Assembly (NCBI RefSeq): GCF_002211305.1
Contig: NZ_LOKW01000029.1
Location: forward strand, 238,763 to 302,762
Reading direction: 5' to 3'
Origin: Rhizobium sp. R634
GTDB taxonomy: Bacteria > Pseudomonadota > Alphaproteobacteria > Rhizobiales > Rhizobiaceae
DNA length: 64,000 nucleotides
Part shown: piece after piece, positions 7,829-16,319 of the stretch
Numbering within the stretch: position 1 is the stretch's first letter
How the letters are laid out: each line of letters starts with the position of its first letter
Made by a program: the position numbers and the translations under genes
The notes under the pieces: generated by a model
The model's database searches: none
What the model was told of the DNA's origin: nothing
Seen by the model: only the letters and a program-made list of their open reading frames with translations

Positions 7829-8734
7829 TTAACCCTTTAGCCGCGCCGTCAGCCCGAGAAGGATGTCCCGGACGGCAAGGGCCGGCTCCGACAAAGGATT
7901 CTGGTCGGAAACGCAGAGCGACAGGGTTTCCTCTATCCTGGGCGAGACGAGCCGGCAGATCAGGGGCTCGCTCGATTCCGAGACGATGCGATCGGCAATG
8001 GCTTTCGGCATGATCGTCGCGCCGAGGCCGCTTGCGACAGCACGGGCCAGCGTGCGGACGATTTCGACTTCCGCCACGACTTTCAGATTGGTGCGTGTGC
8101 GCGTGAAGGCGGTGTCGACCGCGCGGCGGACGAAATTATAGGCCGGCGGCAACAGCATCGGCATCCCGTCGAGAGCGCTGACGGGAACGGGCTTCGCATC
8201 CGCTTCGATCGCAAAGTCGCGATGGGCAACGAGGAAGAATTCCTCGCTGAGGATCGGCTCGAACCGCACACCCTTGATCGGGCCGGTTCCATGCAGAAGC
8301 GCCATTTCCAGCCGGCCGTTCATGATCATCTGGCTATAGGTCTGGCCGACACTTTCGGTCATATGCAGCAGGATGCCGGGATGCAGTTTCCTGGTCTCGG
8401 CGAGCAGATCGACCGAGAGCGTCGCAGCGCTGCTGAAAGGCACCAGACCGACGGAAACGCGCCCCGCAAGCGAGTTGCCGGCGGCGGAAGCATCGGCCTG
8501 CGCCTGCTCCATCTGCCGTAGGATGATCTGCGCATGGCGATACACCGCATGCCCCGCATCGGTCATGCTGACACCTTGCTGGCTGCGGATCAGCAGCTTG
8601 TGGCCGAAATGCTCCTCCAGTGCCGCAAGCTGCTGGCTCAGCGCCGGCTGGGCGATATGCAAAAGATCCGCCGCGCGCGTGATGCTGCCGCTGTCGACGA
8701 TCACGATGAAGGATTTGAGGCGTCTGATGTCCAT
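7829..8734 (-). CDS. LysR-family regulator, NAC-like
   Basis: The 301-residue protein has an N-terminal winged helix (MDIRRLKSFIVIVDSGSI, then RAADLLHIAQPALSQQ) that closely follows the nitrogen assimilation control protein NAC, followed by a LysR effector domain. NAC of enterobacteria binds ATA-N9-TAT. Such a site lies at 8878-8892 in the divergent intergenic region. It is likely to regulate the SDR/ABC operon starting at 8968 and itself. A paralogue is encoded at 22317-23255. The inducer is unknown. Confidence 0.9.
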   Translation of the reverse strand: MDIRRLKSFIVIVDSGSITRAADLLHIAQPALSQQLAALEEHFGHKLLIRSQQGVSMTDAGHAVYRHAQIILRQMEQAQADASAAGNSLAGRVSVGLVPFSSAATLSVDLLAETRKLHPGILLHMTESVGQTYSQMIMNGRLEMALLHGTGPIKGVRFEPILSEEFFLVAHRDFAIEADAKPVPVSALDGMPMLLPPAYNFVRRAVDTAFTRTRTNLKVVAEVEIVRTLARAVASGLGATIMPKAIADRIVSESSEPLICRLVSPRIEETLSLCVSDQNPLSEPALAVRDILLGLTARLKG

Positions 8735-8877
8735 GAGGATCGGGGTACCATTCTAATCTGCATGGCAGCATGTTTGCAGAGGCGCATTGCTTTTGCAACG
8801 CGACGCGGTCTCGGGCTCCGCGCACAAGGATGCTCCGCAGCCCTATTGTCTCTGCTTCTGCAGGCCGCGGCTGCTCC

Positions 8878-8892
8878 ATAACCGTTGCTTAT
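8878..8892. promoter_or_regulatory. Putative NAC-type LysR operator, ATA-N9-TAT
   Basis: The site reads ATAACCGTTGCTTAT and is also nearly palindromic as ATAA-N7-TTAT. It lies in the divergent region between the NAC-like regulator (start 8734) and the SDR/ABC operon (start 8968), about 75 bases before the latter's ATG. The pattern recurs at 16158-16172 and 23339-23353. Confidence 0.6.
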
Positions 8893-8967
8893 TGCTCCAG
8901 AGATAATCGGTCTTAGGCAAGGGGTTAAAGCTTCGCTACTGTCTCAATCAACAACAAGGGAACGACA

Positions 8968-9747
8968 ATGCCATTCTCCGACTACAAGACCGCACTGATA
9001 ACCGGCGCATCTTCCGGAATCGGCGCAGCCGCTGTCGAGCGGCTCCGCCGGGAGAACATTGAGGTCCATGCCGTAGCCCGCAGTGCGGACGCGCTGCAGC
9101 AGCTGGCAGAACGCACCGGCTGCATCCCTCATGTCATCGACGTGACCGACCGCCAGGCGATGGCCGAGCTCGCGGGTCGGGTGGAATTCGACATTCTCGT
9201 CAACAATGCCGGCGTCGACCGGCCGAAGAAGTTCCTCGAAGCTGACGAGGGCGATATCGATCTTCTCGTCGACGTCAATCTCCGCGCGGTCCTGCACCTC
9301 TGCCGCCTGGTCGTGCCCGGCATGGTGGCGCGGGATCGCGGCCACGTCATCAATATCTCGTCGATCGCCGGCGCTTATAATTTCGGCGGTAACTCCTCCT
9401 ATCACGCCACCAAGGCCGGCGTGAGCATGCTGTCCAACCAGCTGCGCATCGACGCTTTCGGCAAGCGGGTGCGGGTCACGGAAATCTGCCCCGGCCGCGT
9501 CGCCACCGACATTTTCAACCATGTCCATGGCAACGACCCCAGCGTCCGCGAACGGTTCATCGACGGCTTCGAACTGCCGCAGGCGACCGATATCGCCGAT
9601 GCGATCGCCTTCGCCATATCGGCTCCCGTCGCGGTGAACATCGGACATATGGAAATCACGCCGACGTTGCAGGTCATGGGCGGCCTGCAGACGGCAAAGC
9701 CGCAGCCTGCGGCGAAGACGGATCCATCCGAGGAGCCGGGCCCGTGA
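8968..9747 (+). CDS. Short-chain dehydrogenase/reductase (SDR)
   Basis: The 259-residue classical SDR has the cofactor motif TGASSGIGAAA near the N terminus, NNAGVD, a catalytic Ser in INISSIAGAYNFGG and YHATKAG (Tyr-x3-Lys). It is most like the YdfG/serine dehydrogenase subgroup, which oxidises 3-hydroxy acids. The substrate is unproven. AAGGGA precedes the ATG. Its end overlaps the first ABC permease gene by 4 nt, so redox step and uptake are co-expressed. Confidence 0.88.
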   Translation: MPFSDYKTALITGASSGIGAAAVERLRRENIEVHAVARSADALQQLAERTGCIPHVIDVTDRQAMAELAGRVEFDILVNNAGVDRPKKFLEADEGDIDLLVDVNLRAVLHLCRLVVPGMVARDRGHVINISSIAGAYNFGGNSSYHATKAGVSMLSNQLRIDAFGKRVRVTEICPGRVATDIFNHVHGNDPSVRERFIDGFELPQATDIADAIAFAISAPVAVNIGHMEITPTLQVMGGLQTAKPQPAAKTDPSEEPGP

Positions 9748-10451
9748 GCGGTTTCGATCTTTCGGCCATCCTGGGCAATCCCGAATATGCCTCCATGCTG
9801 CTGCACGGCATCCAGATGACCTTCATCATCTATGCCGGGTCCTGGACACTGGCGATGGCGCTGGCACTCGTGCTGCTGGCTGTGCGCCTGTCGTCCTTCC
9901 GCTTCGGCGATCCGTTGGTCGCCGCTTACGTTTCCTATCACAGGAACGTCCCCACGCTGGTGCAGCTGATGCTCTGGTATTTCGGGATCTTCACGCTGAT
10001 GCCGAGCGGCCTCTCGACATGGCTGGCAAGCCATAATGCCGAGGCGATCTTTGCGGTGATCGGGCTCGGCCTCTGCCAGGCGGCCTATTTCAGCGAAGAT
10101 CTTCGTTCGGGTGTGCGATCGGTCAGTGACGGCCAGATGCAGGCGGCTCGCGCGCTCGGCCACGGTTACGTCTCGGCGATGCGCTTCGTCATCATGCCGC
10201 AGGGCGTGCGCAATGCGCTGCCGCCGCTTATCAATCACAGCGTCTCCCTGTTCAAGAACAGCAGTCTCGCGGTCGTCATTGGCGCGTCGGAACTGACGCA
10301 TGCCGTCAAGGAAATCGAGAACCTCAGCTTCCGGACATTCGAGATCTACCTGATCGGCACGGTTCTCTACCTCTTCTTCTCGCTCGTGATCATGAGCGTC
10401 GGCGCCTATCTGTCGATGCGCGCGGATCCTGCCTGGAGGGCGCGCGCATGA
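9744..10451 (+). CDS. Polar amino acid ABC transporter permease (HisM/GlnP family), subunit 1
   Basis: This 235-residue inner-membrane protein has several hydrophobic helices and the cytoplasmic coupling loop ARALGHGYVSAMRFVIMPQG, followed by NSSLAVVIGASEL. The permease forms a heterodimer with the product of the next gene (4-nt overlap), driven by the ATPase at 11200. It belongs to the PAAT family that imports polar amino acids and opines. Confidence 0.92.
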   Translation: MSGFDLSAILGNPEYASMLLHGIQMTFIIYAGSWTLAMALALVLLAVRLSSFRFGDPLVAAYVSYHRNVPTLVQLMLWYFGIFTLMPSGLSTWLASHNAEAIFAVIGLGLCQAAYFSEDLRSGVRSVSDGQMQAARALGHGYVSAMRFVIMPQGVRNALPPLINHSVSLFKNSSLAVVIGASELTHAVKEIENLSFRTFEIYLIGTVLYLFFSLVIMSVGAYLSMRADPAWRARA

Positions 10452-11203
10452 TCCAGGACATGATCGCCATCATCCACGATTACTGGCTGCTGCTTTTGAT
10501 CGGCCAATATCCGAACGGGCCGCTCGGCGGGCTCGCCAACACGCTGATCCTTTCCGCGCTCAGCATCGCTCTCGCCTTTCCGGCGAGCATCCTGTTCGCC
10601 TTGGCGCGGCTTTCCAAATTGCGGCTGCTGCGCTGGCCGGTCACTGCGCTCGTTTATTTCACCCGCGGCGTGCCGCTGCTGATGCTCATCCTGTGGAGCT
10701 ATTTCCTGGTGCCGCTGCTGACCGGCGCCGATGTGCCGAGTTTCGTCACCATGCTGACGACGCTAGTGGTCTATCAGAGCGCATTCCTGAGCGAGGTCGT
10801 GCGCGCCGGCATCGTCGCGCTCGGACCGGGCCAGATGGATGCGGCACGTGCGCTTGGCCACAGCTATATGGGCGCGATGCGCTACATCATCCTGCCGCAG
10901 GCGCTCTACAACATGATCCCGAGCATCATCTCCACCTTCGTCTCGACGATCAAGGACACCACGCTCGGCTATGTGATCAACGTGCCTGATCTGACCTTTG
11001 CGGCAAGCCAGGTCAACAATCAGCTGCTGACGCAACCCTTCCAGGTCTTCCTCATCCTGGCGATCGTCTACTTCATCATCTGCTGGACGCTCACCTACTT
11101 CGCCAATCGCCTTGAGCGGCGCATCACGCGGCGGCGTGCGGGACTGCTCAACGTCCCCGCCGCCGTGGTCGCGCCATCGAAAATCGTATCGGAGCAGCTA
11201 TGA
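10448..11203 (+). CDS. Polar amino acid ABC transporter permease (HisQ/GlnP family), subunit 2
   Basis: The 251-residue membrane protein has the family motifs GLANTLILSALSIALAF, YFTRGVPLLMLILW and the coupling loop ARALGHSYMGAMRYIILPQA. It ends in a basic tail (ERRITRRRAG). It overlaps both neighbours by 4 nt and pairs with the permease encoded just before it. Confidence 0.92.
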   Translation: MIQDMIAIIHDYWLLLLIGQYPNGPLGGLANTLILSALSIALAFPASILFALARLSKLRLLRWPVTALVYFTRGVPLLMLILWSYFLVPLLTGADVPSFVTMLTTLVVYQSAFLSEVVRAGIVALGPGQMDAARALGHSYMGAMRYIILPQALYNMIPSIISTFVSTIKDTTLGYVINVPDLTFAASQVNNQLLTQPFQVFLILAIVYFIICWTLTYFANRLERRITRRRAGLLNVPAAVVAPSKIVSEQL

Positions 11204-11964
11204 CCATGTCCGTTTCAGCACAGGAATCGCAGACGATCCGGCTCTCGAAAGTCTGCAAGAGCTATGGCGACTATCCGGTCCTGAAGGACATTGATGCTGA
11301 GGTCGCGCGCGGCGAGGTGGTCGTCATCTGCGGCCCGTCCGGTTCGGGAAAATCGACCCTGATCCGCACGATCAATCGCCTTGAGGAGATCAACAGCGGA
11401 TCGATCACGCTCGAAGGGCAGAACATTCACGCCGCCATGCGGGCGAAGGAACTCAATGCGATGCGCAGCCGGATCGGCTTCGTATTCCAGAACTTCAACC
11501 TGTTTCCGCATCTTTCGGTCGCCGAGAACGTCTCGATGTCGCCGATCCGGGTGAAGGGCGTTACGCCCGATGTCGCGCACGAAAAGGCCCTCAAGCTCCT
11601 CGACCGCGTCGGCCTTGCCGACAAGGCCCGCGCCTATCCCGGCCAGCTCTCTGGCGGCCAGCAGCAGCGCGTGGCGATCGCCCGCGCCCTTGCCATGGAA
11701 CCGCCGGTGATGCTGTTCGACGAGCCGACGAGCGCGCTCGATCCCGAAATGGTCGGCGAGGTGCTCGCCGTCATGAAGAGCCTCGCCTCCGAGGGCATGA
11801 CCATGCTCTGCGTCACCCACGAAATGGGTTTCGCGCGCGAGGTCGCCGACCGGATCTGGTTCATCGATGCCGGCCAGATCATCGAAATGGCGGCCCCCGA
11901 AGACTTCTTCATCAATCCACGCCATCCCCGCGCTCAGCGTTTCCTCGCTGATCTCAGGCACTGA
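11200..11964 (+). CDS. Polar amino acid ABC transporter ATP-binding protein (GlnQ/HisP family)
   Basis: The 254-residue ATPase has Walker A GPSGSGKST, Q-loop FVFQNFNLFPHL, signature LSGGQQQRVAIARAL, Walker B VMLFDEP and the switch histidine in CVTHEMGFA. It energises the two permeases encoded upstream. The start at 11200 overlaps the previous stop; a second in-frame ATG two codons later is equally possible. Confidence 0.95.
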   Translation: MTMSVSAQESQTIRLSKVCKSYGDYPVLKDIDAEVARGEVVVICGPSGSGKSTLIRTINRLEEINSGSITLEGQNIHAAMRAKELNAMRSRIGFVFQNFNLFPHLSVAENVSMSPIRVKGVTPDVAHEKALKLLDRVGLADKARAYPGQLSGGQQQRVAIARALAMEPPVMLFDEPTSALDPEMVGEVLAVMKSLASEGMTMLCVTHEMGFAREVADRIWFIDAGQIIEMAAPEDFFINPRHPRAQRFLADLRH

Positions 11965-11995
11965 CACCAACGACCAAAAACAAAGGAGAACAGCA

Positions 11996-12832
11996 ATGAA
12001 CTGGAAATATCTGAGCCTCACCGTCGCATTCGCCGGCATGGCGGCAGCCTTGCCCGCAAAAGCCGATCAGCTCGACACCATCATGTCGGCCAAGACCTTG
12101 CGCTGCGCGACTTTCGCCGACGTTCCTCCCTTCGCCTCTCCCGATCCGAAGACCCGCGAAATGGCCGGTTTCGACGTCGACCTCTGCGGCGCCATCGCCA
12201 AGGAATTGGGCGTCAAAGCTGAAATCAAGCCGGTTTCGGTCGAAGCGCGCGTGCCCGAGGTCAAGCTCGGCCGCGTCGACATCACCGTCGCCAACCTTGC
12301 CTATACGCTGAGCCGCGCCGAACAGATCCAGTTCAGCGATCCCTATTATCTCGCCAAGGAAATGCTGATCGTGCCGGCCGACGATGCCGGCAAGACGAAG
12401 GCCGATTATGCCGGCCAGCGCATCGCCTCGACCAAGGGTTCGACCTCGGAGATGTCGATCAAGCTCAACAAATCCGACCCGCTGACCTTCCAGGATACCG
12501 CCTCGGCCTACCTCGCCGTCCAGCAGGGCAAGGCGCGCGGCATGGTCGCCAACACCATGACGACGACCAAGTTCGTCAATGAATCGAAGAGCAAGGGCAA
12601 GCAAATGCGGATGATCGAGGAGCCGATGCTCTACCAGCCGATCGGCATCGGCATGGCCAAGGATCAGCCGAAGCTGACGGCCAAGATCAACGAAATCCTG
12701 CACAAGCTCGACGAGTCTGGCGAGATCAACAAGATCTGGGACAAGTGGCTTGGCCCGAACACCGAGTACAAGATGACCCGCACCGACAAAGTCGTGCCGC
12801 TCGCGCAGCTGAAATTCGACCCGATCCCGTAG
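11996..12832 (+). CDS. Periplasmic amino-acid-binding protein of the polar amino acid ABC transporter
   Basis: The 278-residue SBP family 3 protein starts at 11996 behind AAAGGAGA and has a signal peptide ending ALPAKA-DQ. The mature part shows MAGFDVDLCGAIAKELG, a typical ligand-pocket segment, and KSDPLTFQDTASAYLAVQQGKARG. It delivers the ligand to the permease pair. The ligand is not decidable by eye; context suggests a cyclic amide or the amino acid derived from it. A perfect hairpin follows its stop. Confidence 0.92.
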   Translation: MNWKYLSLTVAFAGMAAALPAKADQLDTIMSAKTLRCATFADVPPFASPDPKTREMAGFDVDLCGAIAKELGVKAEIKPVSVEARVPEVKLGRVDITVANLAYTLSRAEQIQFSDPYYLAKEMLIVPADDAGKTKADYAGQRIASTKGSTSEMSIKLNKSDPLTFQDTASAYLAVQQGKARGMVANTMTTTKFVNESKSKGKQMRMIEEPMLYQPIGIGMAKDQPKLTAKINEILHKLDESGEINKIWDKWLGPNTEYKMTRTDKVVPLAQLKFDPIP

Positions 12833-12875
12833 ACCGACCGGTCTCGGAACCTCCCGAAGACATTCAACCGAGACA

Positions 12876-12900
12876 AGACGGCGGGATTTGCCCGCCGTCT
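12876..12900 (+). terminator. Strong intercistronic hairpin after the binding-protein gene
   Basis: A perfect 10-bp stem (12876-12885 with 12891-12900) with a 5-nt loop lies between the binding-protein gene and the RraA-like gene. There is no T run, so it may act as an mRNA 3' stabiliser or attenuator that raises binding-protein levels over the downstream gene. Confidence 0.6.
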
Positions 12901-12920
12901 ACCAACGATGTGAGGCACCC

Positions 12921-13595
12921 ATGATTCATATAAAAGACATCGCTGAACGGCCCAGCAAAGCTGACATCGAGGCCGTTTCGAAGTTTTCGCCGGCGACCAT
13001 CCACGAAGCCCAGGGGCGCCGCGGCGCACTTTCCTCCCGCCTCAAGCCCGTCGACTACCGCATGAAACTGTGCGGCCCGGCATTCACGGTCAAATGCGCG
13101 CCGCGCGACAACATCATGCTGCAGCTCGCGATCAACTATGCAAAGCCCGGCGATATCATCGTCGTTTCGGCCGGCGAATATGAGGAAGCGGGATCCTTCG
13201 GCGACGTGCTTGCCAATGCCTGCCTCGCCAAAGGCATCGGCGGTCTCGTCACCGACACCGGCGTGCGCGATACGCTGCAGCTCAGAGAGCTCGGTTTCCC
13301 CGTCTTCTCCCTCAGCGTCTGCATCAAGGGCACGGTCAAGGAAACCATTGCGGCGGTGAACGACCCGATCATCGTCGGCGGCGAGACCATCAATCCCGGC
13401 GATATCATCGTCGGCGATGCCGATGGTCTCGTGGTCGTGCGCAGGCAGGAAGCGCGGGAAGCCGCCAGCCTCTCGCAGGCTCGTGAAGATGCGGAAGCCG
13501 GCTATATCGCCGCCTATAAGGCGGGCAAGTCGGTCATCGAGGTCAGCAAGCTGGAACCGGTGCTGAAGGCCAAGGGCCTCGTCGTCGATATTTGA
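12921..13595 (+). CDS. RraA-family protein, probable 4-hydroxy-4-methyl-2-oxoglutarate / oxaloacetate aldolase type
   Basis: The 224-residue protein starts at 12921 (GAGG 5 nt upstream). It contains GDIIVVSAGEYEEAGSFGDVLANACLAKG and GLVTDTGVRDTLQLRELGFPVF. The D-x3-R-D motif provides the Arg and metal-binding Asp used by HMG/CHA class II aldolases, unlike RraA proper, which only binds RNase E. It could cleave a 4-hydroxy-2-oxo acid to pyruvate. Its place at the end of the lactam/transporter operon fits the last carbon-cleaving step. Confidence 0.75.
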   Translation: MIHIKDIAERPSKADIEAVSKFSPATIHEAQGRRGALSSRLKPVDYRMKLCGPAFTVKCAPRDNIMLQLAINYAKPGDIIVVSAGEYEEAGSFGDVLANACLAKGIGGLVTDTGVRDTLQLRELGFPVFSLSVCIKGTVKETIAAVNDPIIVGGETINPGDIIVGDADGLVVVRRQEAREAASLSQAREDAEAGYIAAYKAGKSVIEVSKLEPVLKAKGLVVDI

Positions 13596-13645
13596 AACGG
13601 CATCGGCGGCCCGGCGAAGCGAAGAGCGCTAGCGGAAGGGTTTCG

Positions 13646-14548
13646 CTACCTGGCGCTTGAGCAGATCTTCAGCCGCTCGATCAGCCATCGCCCCGCCGGT
13701 CCCGGCGGGACATCCGAGCGATAGGCTGCCGACATCGGCAGCCTCAGTCCGCCTGCGGGAATATCCACCACCGTCAGCTCCACCAGACGCTCGGCCTCGA
13801 TGTCCGTTCGGACCGCGTGTGACGGCATCCCGCCCCAGCCAAGCCCGTTGATCAGGAAAGTGTGCTTGGCGAACAGATCGGCCAGCCGCCAGGTCTGCGG
13901 CGACATCACGCCGAACTCTCGTCCTTTCGACAGATCCGTTCTATCGGTCAGCACCAGTTGGACGTGCTTGGCGAGTTCGGTTCTCGAAATCGTTCCTTCG
14001 ATCGCCGCAAGCGGATGATCCGCCGCTGCAACGACCAGGAACATCACGCCGGCGAGCGGCTCCGTGACGACGCCGGGCGGCATGGCCGGCAACGAGCCCA
14101 CGATACCGAAATTCGCCCGCCGATCGAGCACCGGCTGAACGGTGCCGCCGAGCGCCTCCACGAACAGCCGGAGCGGCACATCGGGAAACTGCTGCCGAAA
14201 ATCCTTGGCTGCCTCGGCGATCACGTGAATCGGGAAAAAGACATCGATGACGACGGATAGCTCCGGCTCCAGCCCTGCGGCCATTCCCTTCGCCTGAGAC
14301 TTGAAGGCATCGACCTTAGCGATGACCTCACGGGCGGTCGCAAGCAGCATATTGCCCGATGCCGTCAGTTGCGGATAACGGCCTCTGCGATCGAAAAGGT
14401 CGACACCGAGCTGGATCTCGAGGCTGCGGACCAGCTCGCTGACCGCCGATTGCGCGCGCCCGAGCTTGCGCGCGGCCGCGGAAAAGCTGCCCTCGTTGGC
14501 CGCGGCGATGAAGGTCCGCAATTGATCAAGCGACAAACCATCCAGCAT
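13646..14548 (-). CDS. LysR-family transcriptional regulator
   Basis: The ATG at 14548 gives a 300-residue protein of normal LysR length (MLDGLSLDQLRTFIAAANEGSF), with CGGAG just upstream. A TTG start at 14596 would add 16 residues that are not family-like. The HTH includes AARKLGRAQSAVSELVRSLE. It is not of the NAC type. It is divergent from the small lipoprotein/LLM pair, which is the likely target. The 266-nt gap between them is AT-rich near 14610-14660 and holds CATCG-AAG-CGATG. Confidence 0.88.
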   Translation of the reverse strand: MLDGLSLDQLRTFIAAANEGSFSAAARKLGRAQSAVSELVRSLEIQLGVDLFDRRGRYPQLTASGNMLLATAREVIAKVDAFKSQAKGMAAGLEPELSVVIDVFFPIHVIAEAAKDFRQQFPDVPLRLFVEALGGTVQPVLDRRANFGIVGSLPAMPPGVVTEPLAGVMFLVVAAADHPLAAIEGTISRTELAKHVQLVLTDRTDLSKGREFGVMSPQTWRLADLFAKHTFLINGLGWGGMPSHAVRTDIEAERLVELTVVDIPAGGLRLPMSAAYRSDVPPGPAGRWLIERLKICSSAR

Positions 14549-14814
14549 GGCGAACTCCGGTGACGTCGACCCCGCCTCGCGCCGGCGAGACAGCAACTTC
14601 GGTGAACATATCTTAGCATCGGATGAACCGATAGATTATCTCAGAAAATCACGGCTATTCGGATGGGTGAGATCATGGCATCGAAGCGATGCTACCCGGA
14701 AACCACAGACCGGGCCAGCGTAAACAACACAGTCGCACCGCCGCACCTTCGCGACCATCCTCGACGCGCTCTGCTGACCGAAGCGTCGTATCAACCCTGT
14801 TTTTAGAGGTACCA

Positions 14815-14931
14815 ATGCTCCGCTTCACCATCCTCCTGCTTGCTTGCCTTTCCGCCGCCGGATGCCACACGACGCAGTTCGGCCAATCGCTCGGCTGGCC
14901 CGAACCGCAGCGCACCGGCAGTTCCTATTGA
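14815..14931 (+). CDS. Tiny lipoprotein (38 aa)
   Basis: MLRFTILLLACLSAAGCHTTQ is a complete lipoprotein signal with lipobox LSAAGC, followed by a short Gly/Ser/Pro-containing tail. AGAGGT lies before the ATG at 14815. Small lipoproteins of this kind are common in alphaproteobacteria and of unknown role. It ends 17 bases before the next start. Confidence 0.6.
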   Translation: MLRFTILLLACLSAAGCHTTQFGQSLGWPEPQRTGSSY

Positions 14932-14948
14932 GCAGGAAGGATCGAACC

Positions 14949-15992
14949 TTGGAAATCGGTATCGACAGTTTTGCAATGCTCGTCACAGATCTGAAGTCGG
15001 GACGGTCTCAATCGGCGAGCGATCGCATGGAAACCGTTCTGGCCGAGGTCGAGACCGCCGATCGCGTCGGCCTCGACATCTTCGGCATGGGCGAGCATCA
15101 CCGGGAGAATGCGCTCGATTCAGCGCCTGCGGTCATCCTCGCCGCCGCCGCCGCGCGCACCAGGACCATCCGGCTGACGAGCGCCGTCGCGGTATTGAGT
15201 GCCGCCGACCCGGTACGCCTGTTCCAGGAATTCGCCACCCTCGACCTCATATCCAGGGGACGGGCGGAGCTGGTGGTCGGGCGGGGCTCCTTCATCGATG
15301 CCTATCCGCTCTTCGGCTACGACCTCAGGGATTACGACGGGCTGTTCGTCGAAAAGCTCGATCTCCTTCTCAAGCTCAATGACGCGCCGCGTATCGCATG
15401 GCAGGGCCGTTTCCGGCCATCCCTGAACGGCGAGGGCGTTTATCCCCGCCCGCATCAGGAGCGTCTGCCGATCTGGCTCGGCGTCGGCGGCACGCCGGAA
15501 TCCTTCGTCCGCGCCGGCACGCTCGGCCTGCCGCTGATGGTCGCCGTCATCGGCGGCAATTTCGAGCGCTTCCGGCCGCTCGTCGATCTCTATCGGCGGG
15601 CATGGCTAAGCGCCGGCCACCCTCCTGAAAAACAGAAAGTCGGCCTGCACGCGATGGGCTTCGTCGCCGATACCGACGAAGCCGCCAAGGATGTCTTCTT
15701 TCCAGGCTGGCTGCAGATGTTTACCGAGGCCGGGAAGGAGCGAGGCTGGCTGCCGCCGTCGCGCAGCCAATTCGACGCGATGTGCGGCCCCCGCGGAGCT
15801 TTCCTGATCGGCAGCCCGCAAACAGTTGTCGAAAAAGTCCTCGCCGCTAACGAGACACTGGGAGGAATTTCCCGCGTCACCTTTCAGATGAGCACCGCCG
15901 CGCTCGAAACGGAAGCGATGCAGCGTTCGATCGAGTTGCCCGGCACCGAGGTGGCGCCGTTGCTGCGCCATGCGGCCGCAGCGGACCGATAA
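14949..15992 (+). CDS. LLM-class (luciferase-like) flavin-dependent monooxygenase
   Basis: With a TTG start at 14949 preceded by AGGAAGGA, the protein has 347 residues and opens LEIGIDSFAML. It continues with FGMGEHHRENALDSAPAVILAAAAARTRTIRLTSAV and WLGVGGTPESFVRAG, typical of group C two-component flavin monooxygenases. Such enzymes use FMNH2 supplied by a reductase to oxygenate small organics. No reductase is adjacent. A weak-start upstream extension overlaps the lipoprotein gene and is rejected. Confidence 0.82.
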   Translation: MEIGIDSFAMLVTDLKSGRSQSASDRMETVLAEVETADRVGLDIFGMGEHHRENALDSAPAVILAAAAARTRTIRLTSAVAVLSAADPVRLFQEFATLDLISRGRAELVVGRGSFIDAYPLFGYDLRDYDGLFVEKLDLLLKLNDAPRIAWQGRFRPSLNGEGVYPRPHQERLPIWLGVGGTPESFVRAGTLGLPLMVAVIGGNFERFRPLVDLYRRAWLSAGHPPEKQKVGLHAMGFVADTDEAAKDVFFPGWLQMFTEAGKERGWLPPSRSQFDAMCGPRGAFLIGSPQTVVEKVLAANETLGGISRVTFQMSTAALETEAMQRSIELPGTEVAPLLRHAAAADR

Positions 15993-16024
15993 ACACCTGT
16001 TATTGAAAATATAATCTCTCTCTT

Positions 16025-16055
16025 GCCTCTGGCGTTCCAGCGGAACGCTGGAGGC
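16025..16055. terminator. Hairpin after the LLM monooxygenase gene
   Basis: A 14-bp stem with two mismatches (16025-16038 with 16042-16055) and a 3-nt loop lies about 30 bases after the stop. It probably separates this gene from the Liv operon. No clear T run follows. Confidence 0.5.
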
Positions 16056-16153
16056 GGCTTGATTTCGATGACCAAGCAGCAGCAGCGCATCTTTCCCGCG
16101 CCGCTTTTTATTTTCCTCCGTCACGTCCGATATTCCTTCCGCGCCTGCCTGAT

Positions 16154-16200
16154 CGCTATAACGAAACGCTATGGCGGCAGAATGGAGTTATGTTGGCCAA
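16154..16200. promoter_or_regulatory. Conserved 47-bp upstream element with ATA-N9-TAT site (copy 1)
   Basis: The block matches 40 of 47 positions with the one at 23335-23381, without gaps. Its left part is a NAC-type LysR site (16158-16172, ATAACGAAACGCTAT). Conserved flanks include CTATGGCGGCAG and TGTTGGCCAA. It lies about 120-165 bases before the Liv binding-protein start. It is likely a shared operator/promoter read by the NAC-like regulator encoded at 22317. The remainder of 15993-16319 holds the hairpin above and no gene. Confidence 0.65.
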
Positions 16201-16319
16201 ACTCCGGCGCATGAACTTACTGTGACATAGCTGGCTGAAGCCGGCCTTGAAGAACCGCTTAAGCGGCGAAAGATGGTCCGAAGATGGACCGGAAGGTTTC
16301 CTAACACGGAGCGGAACAG

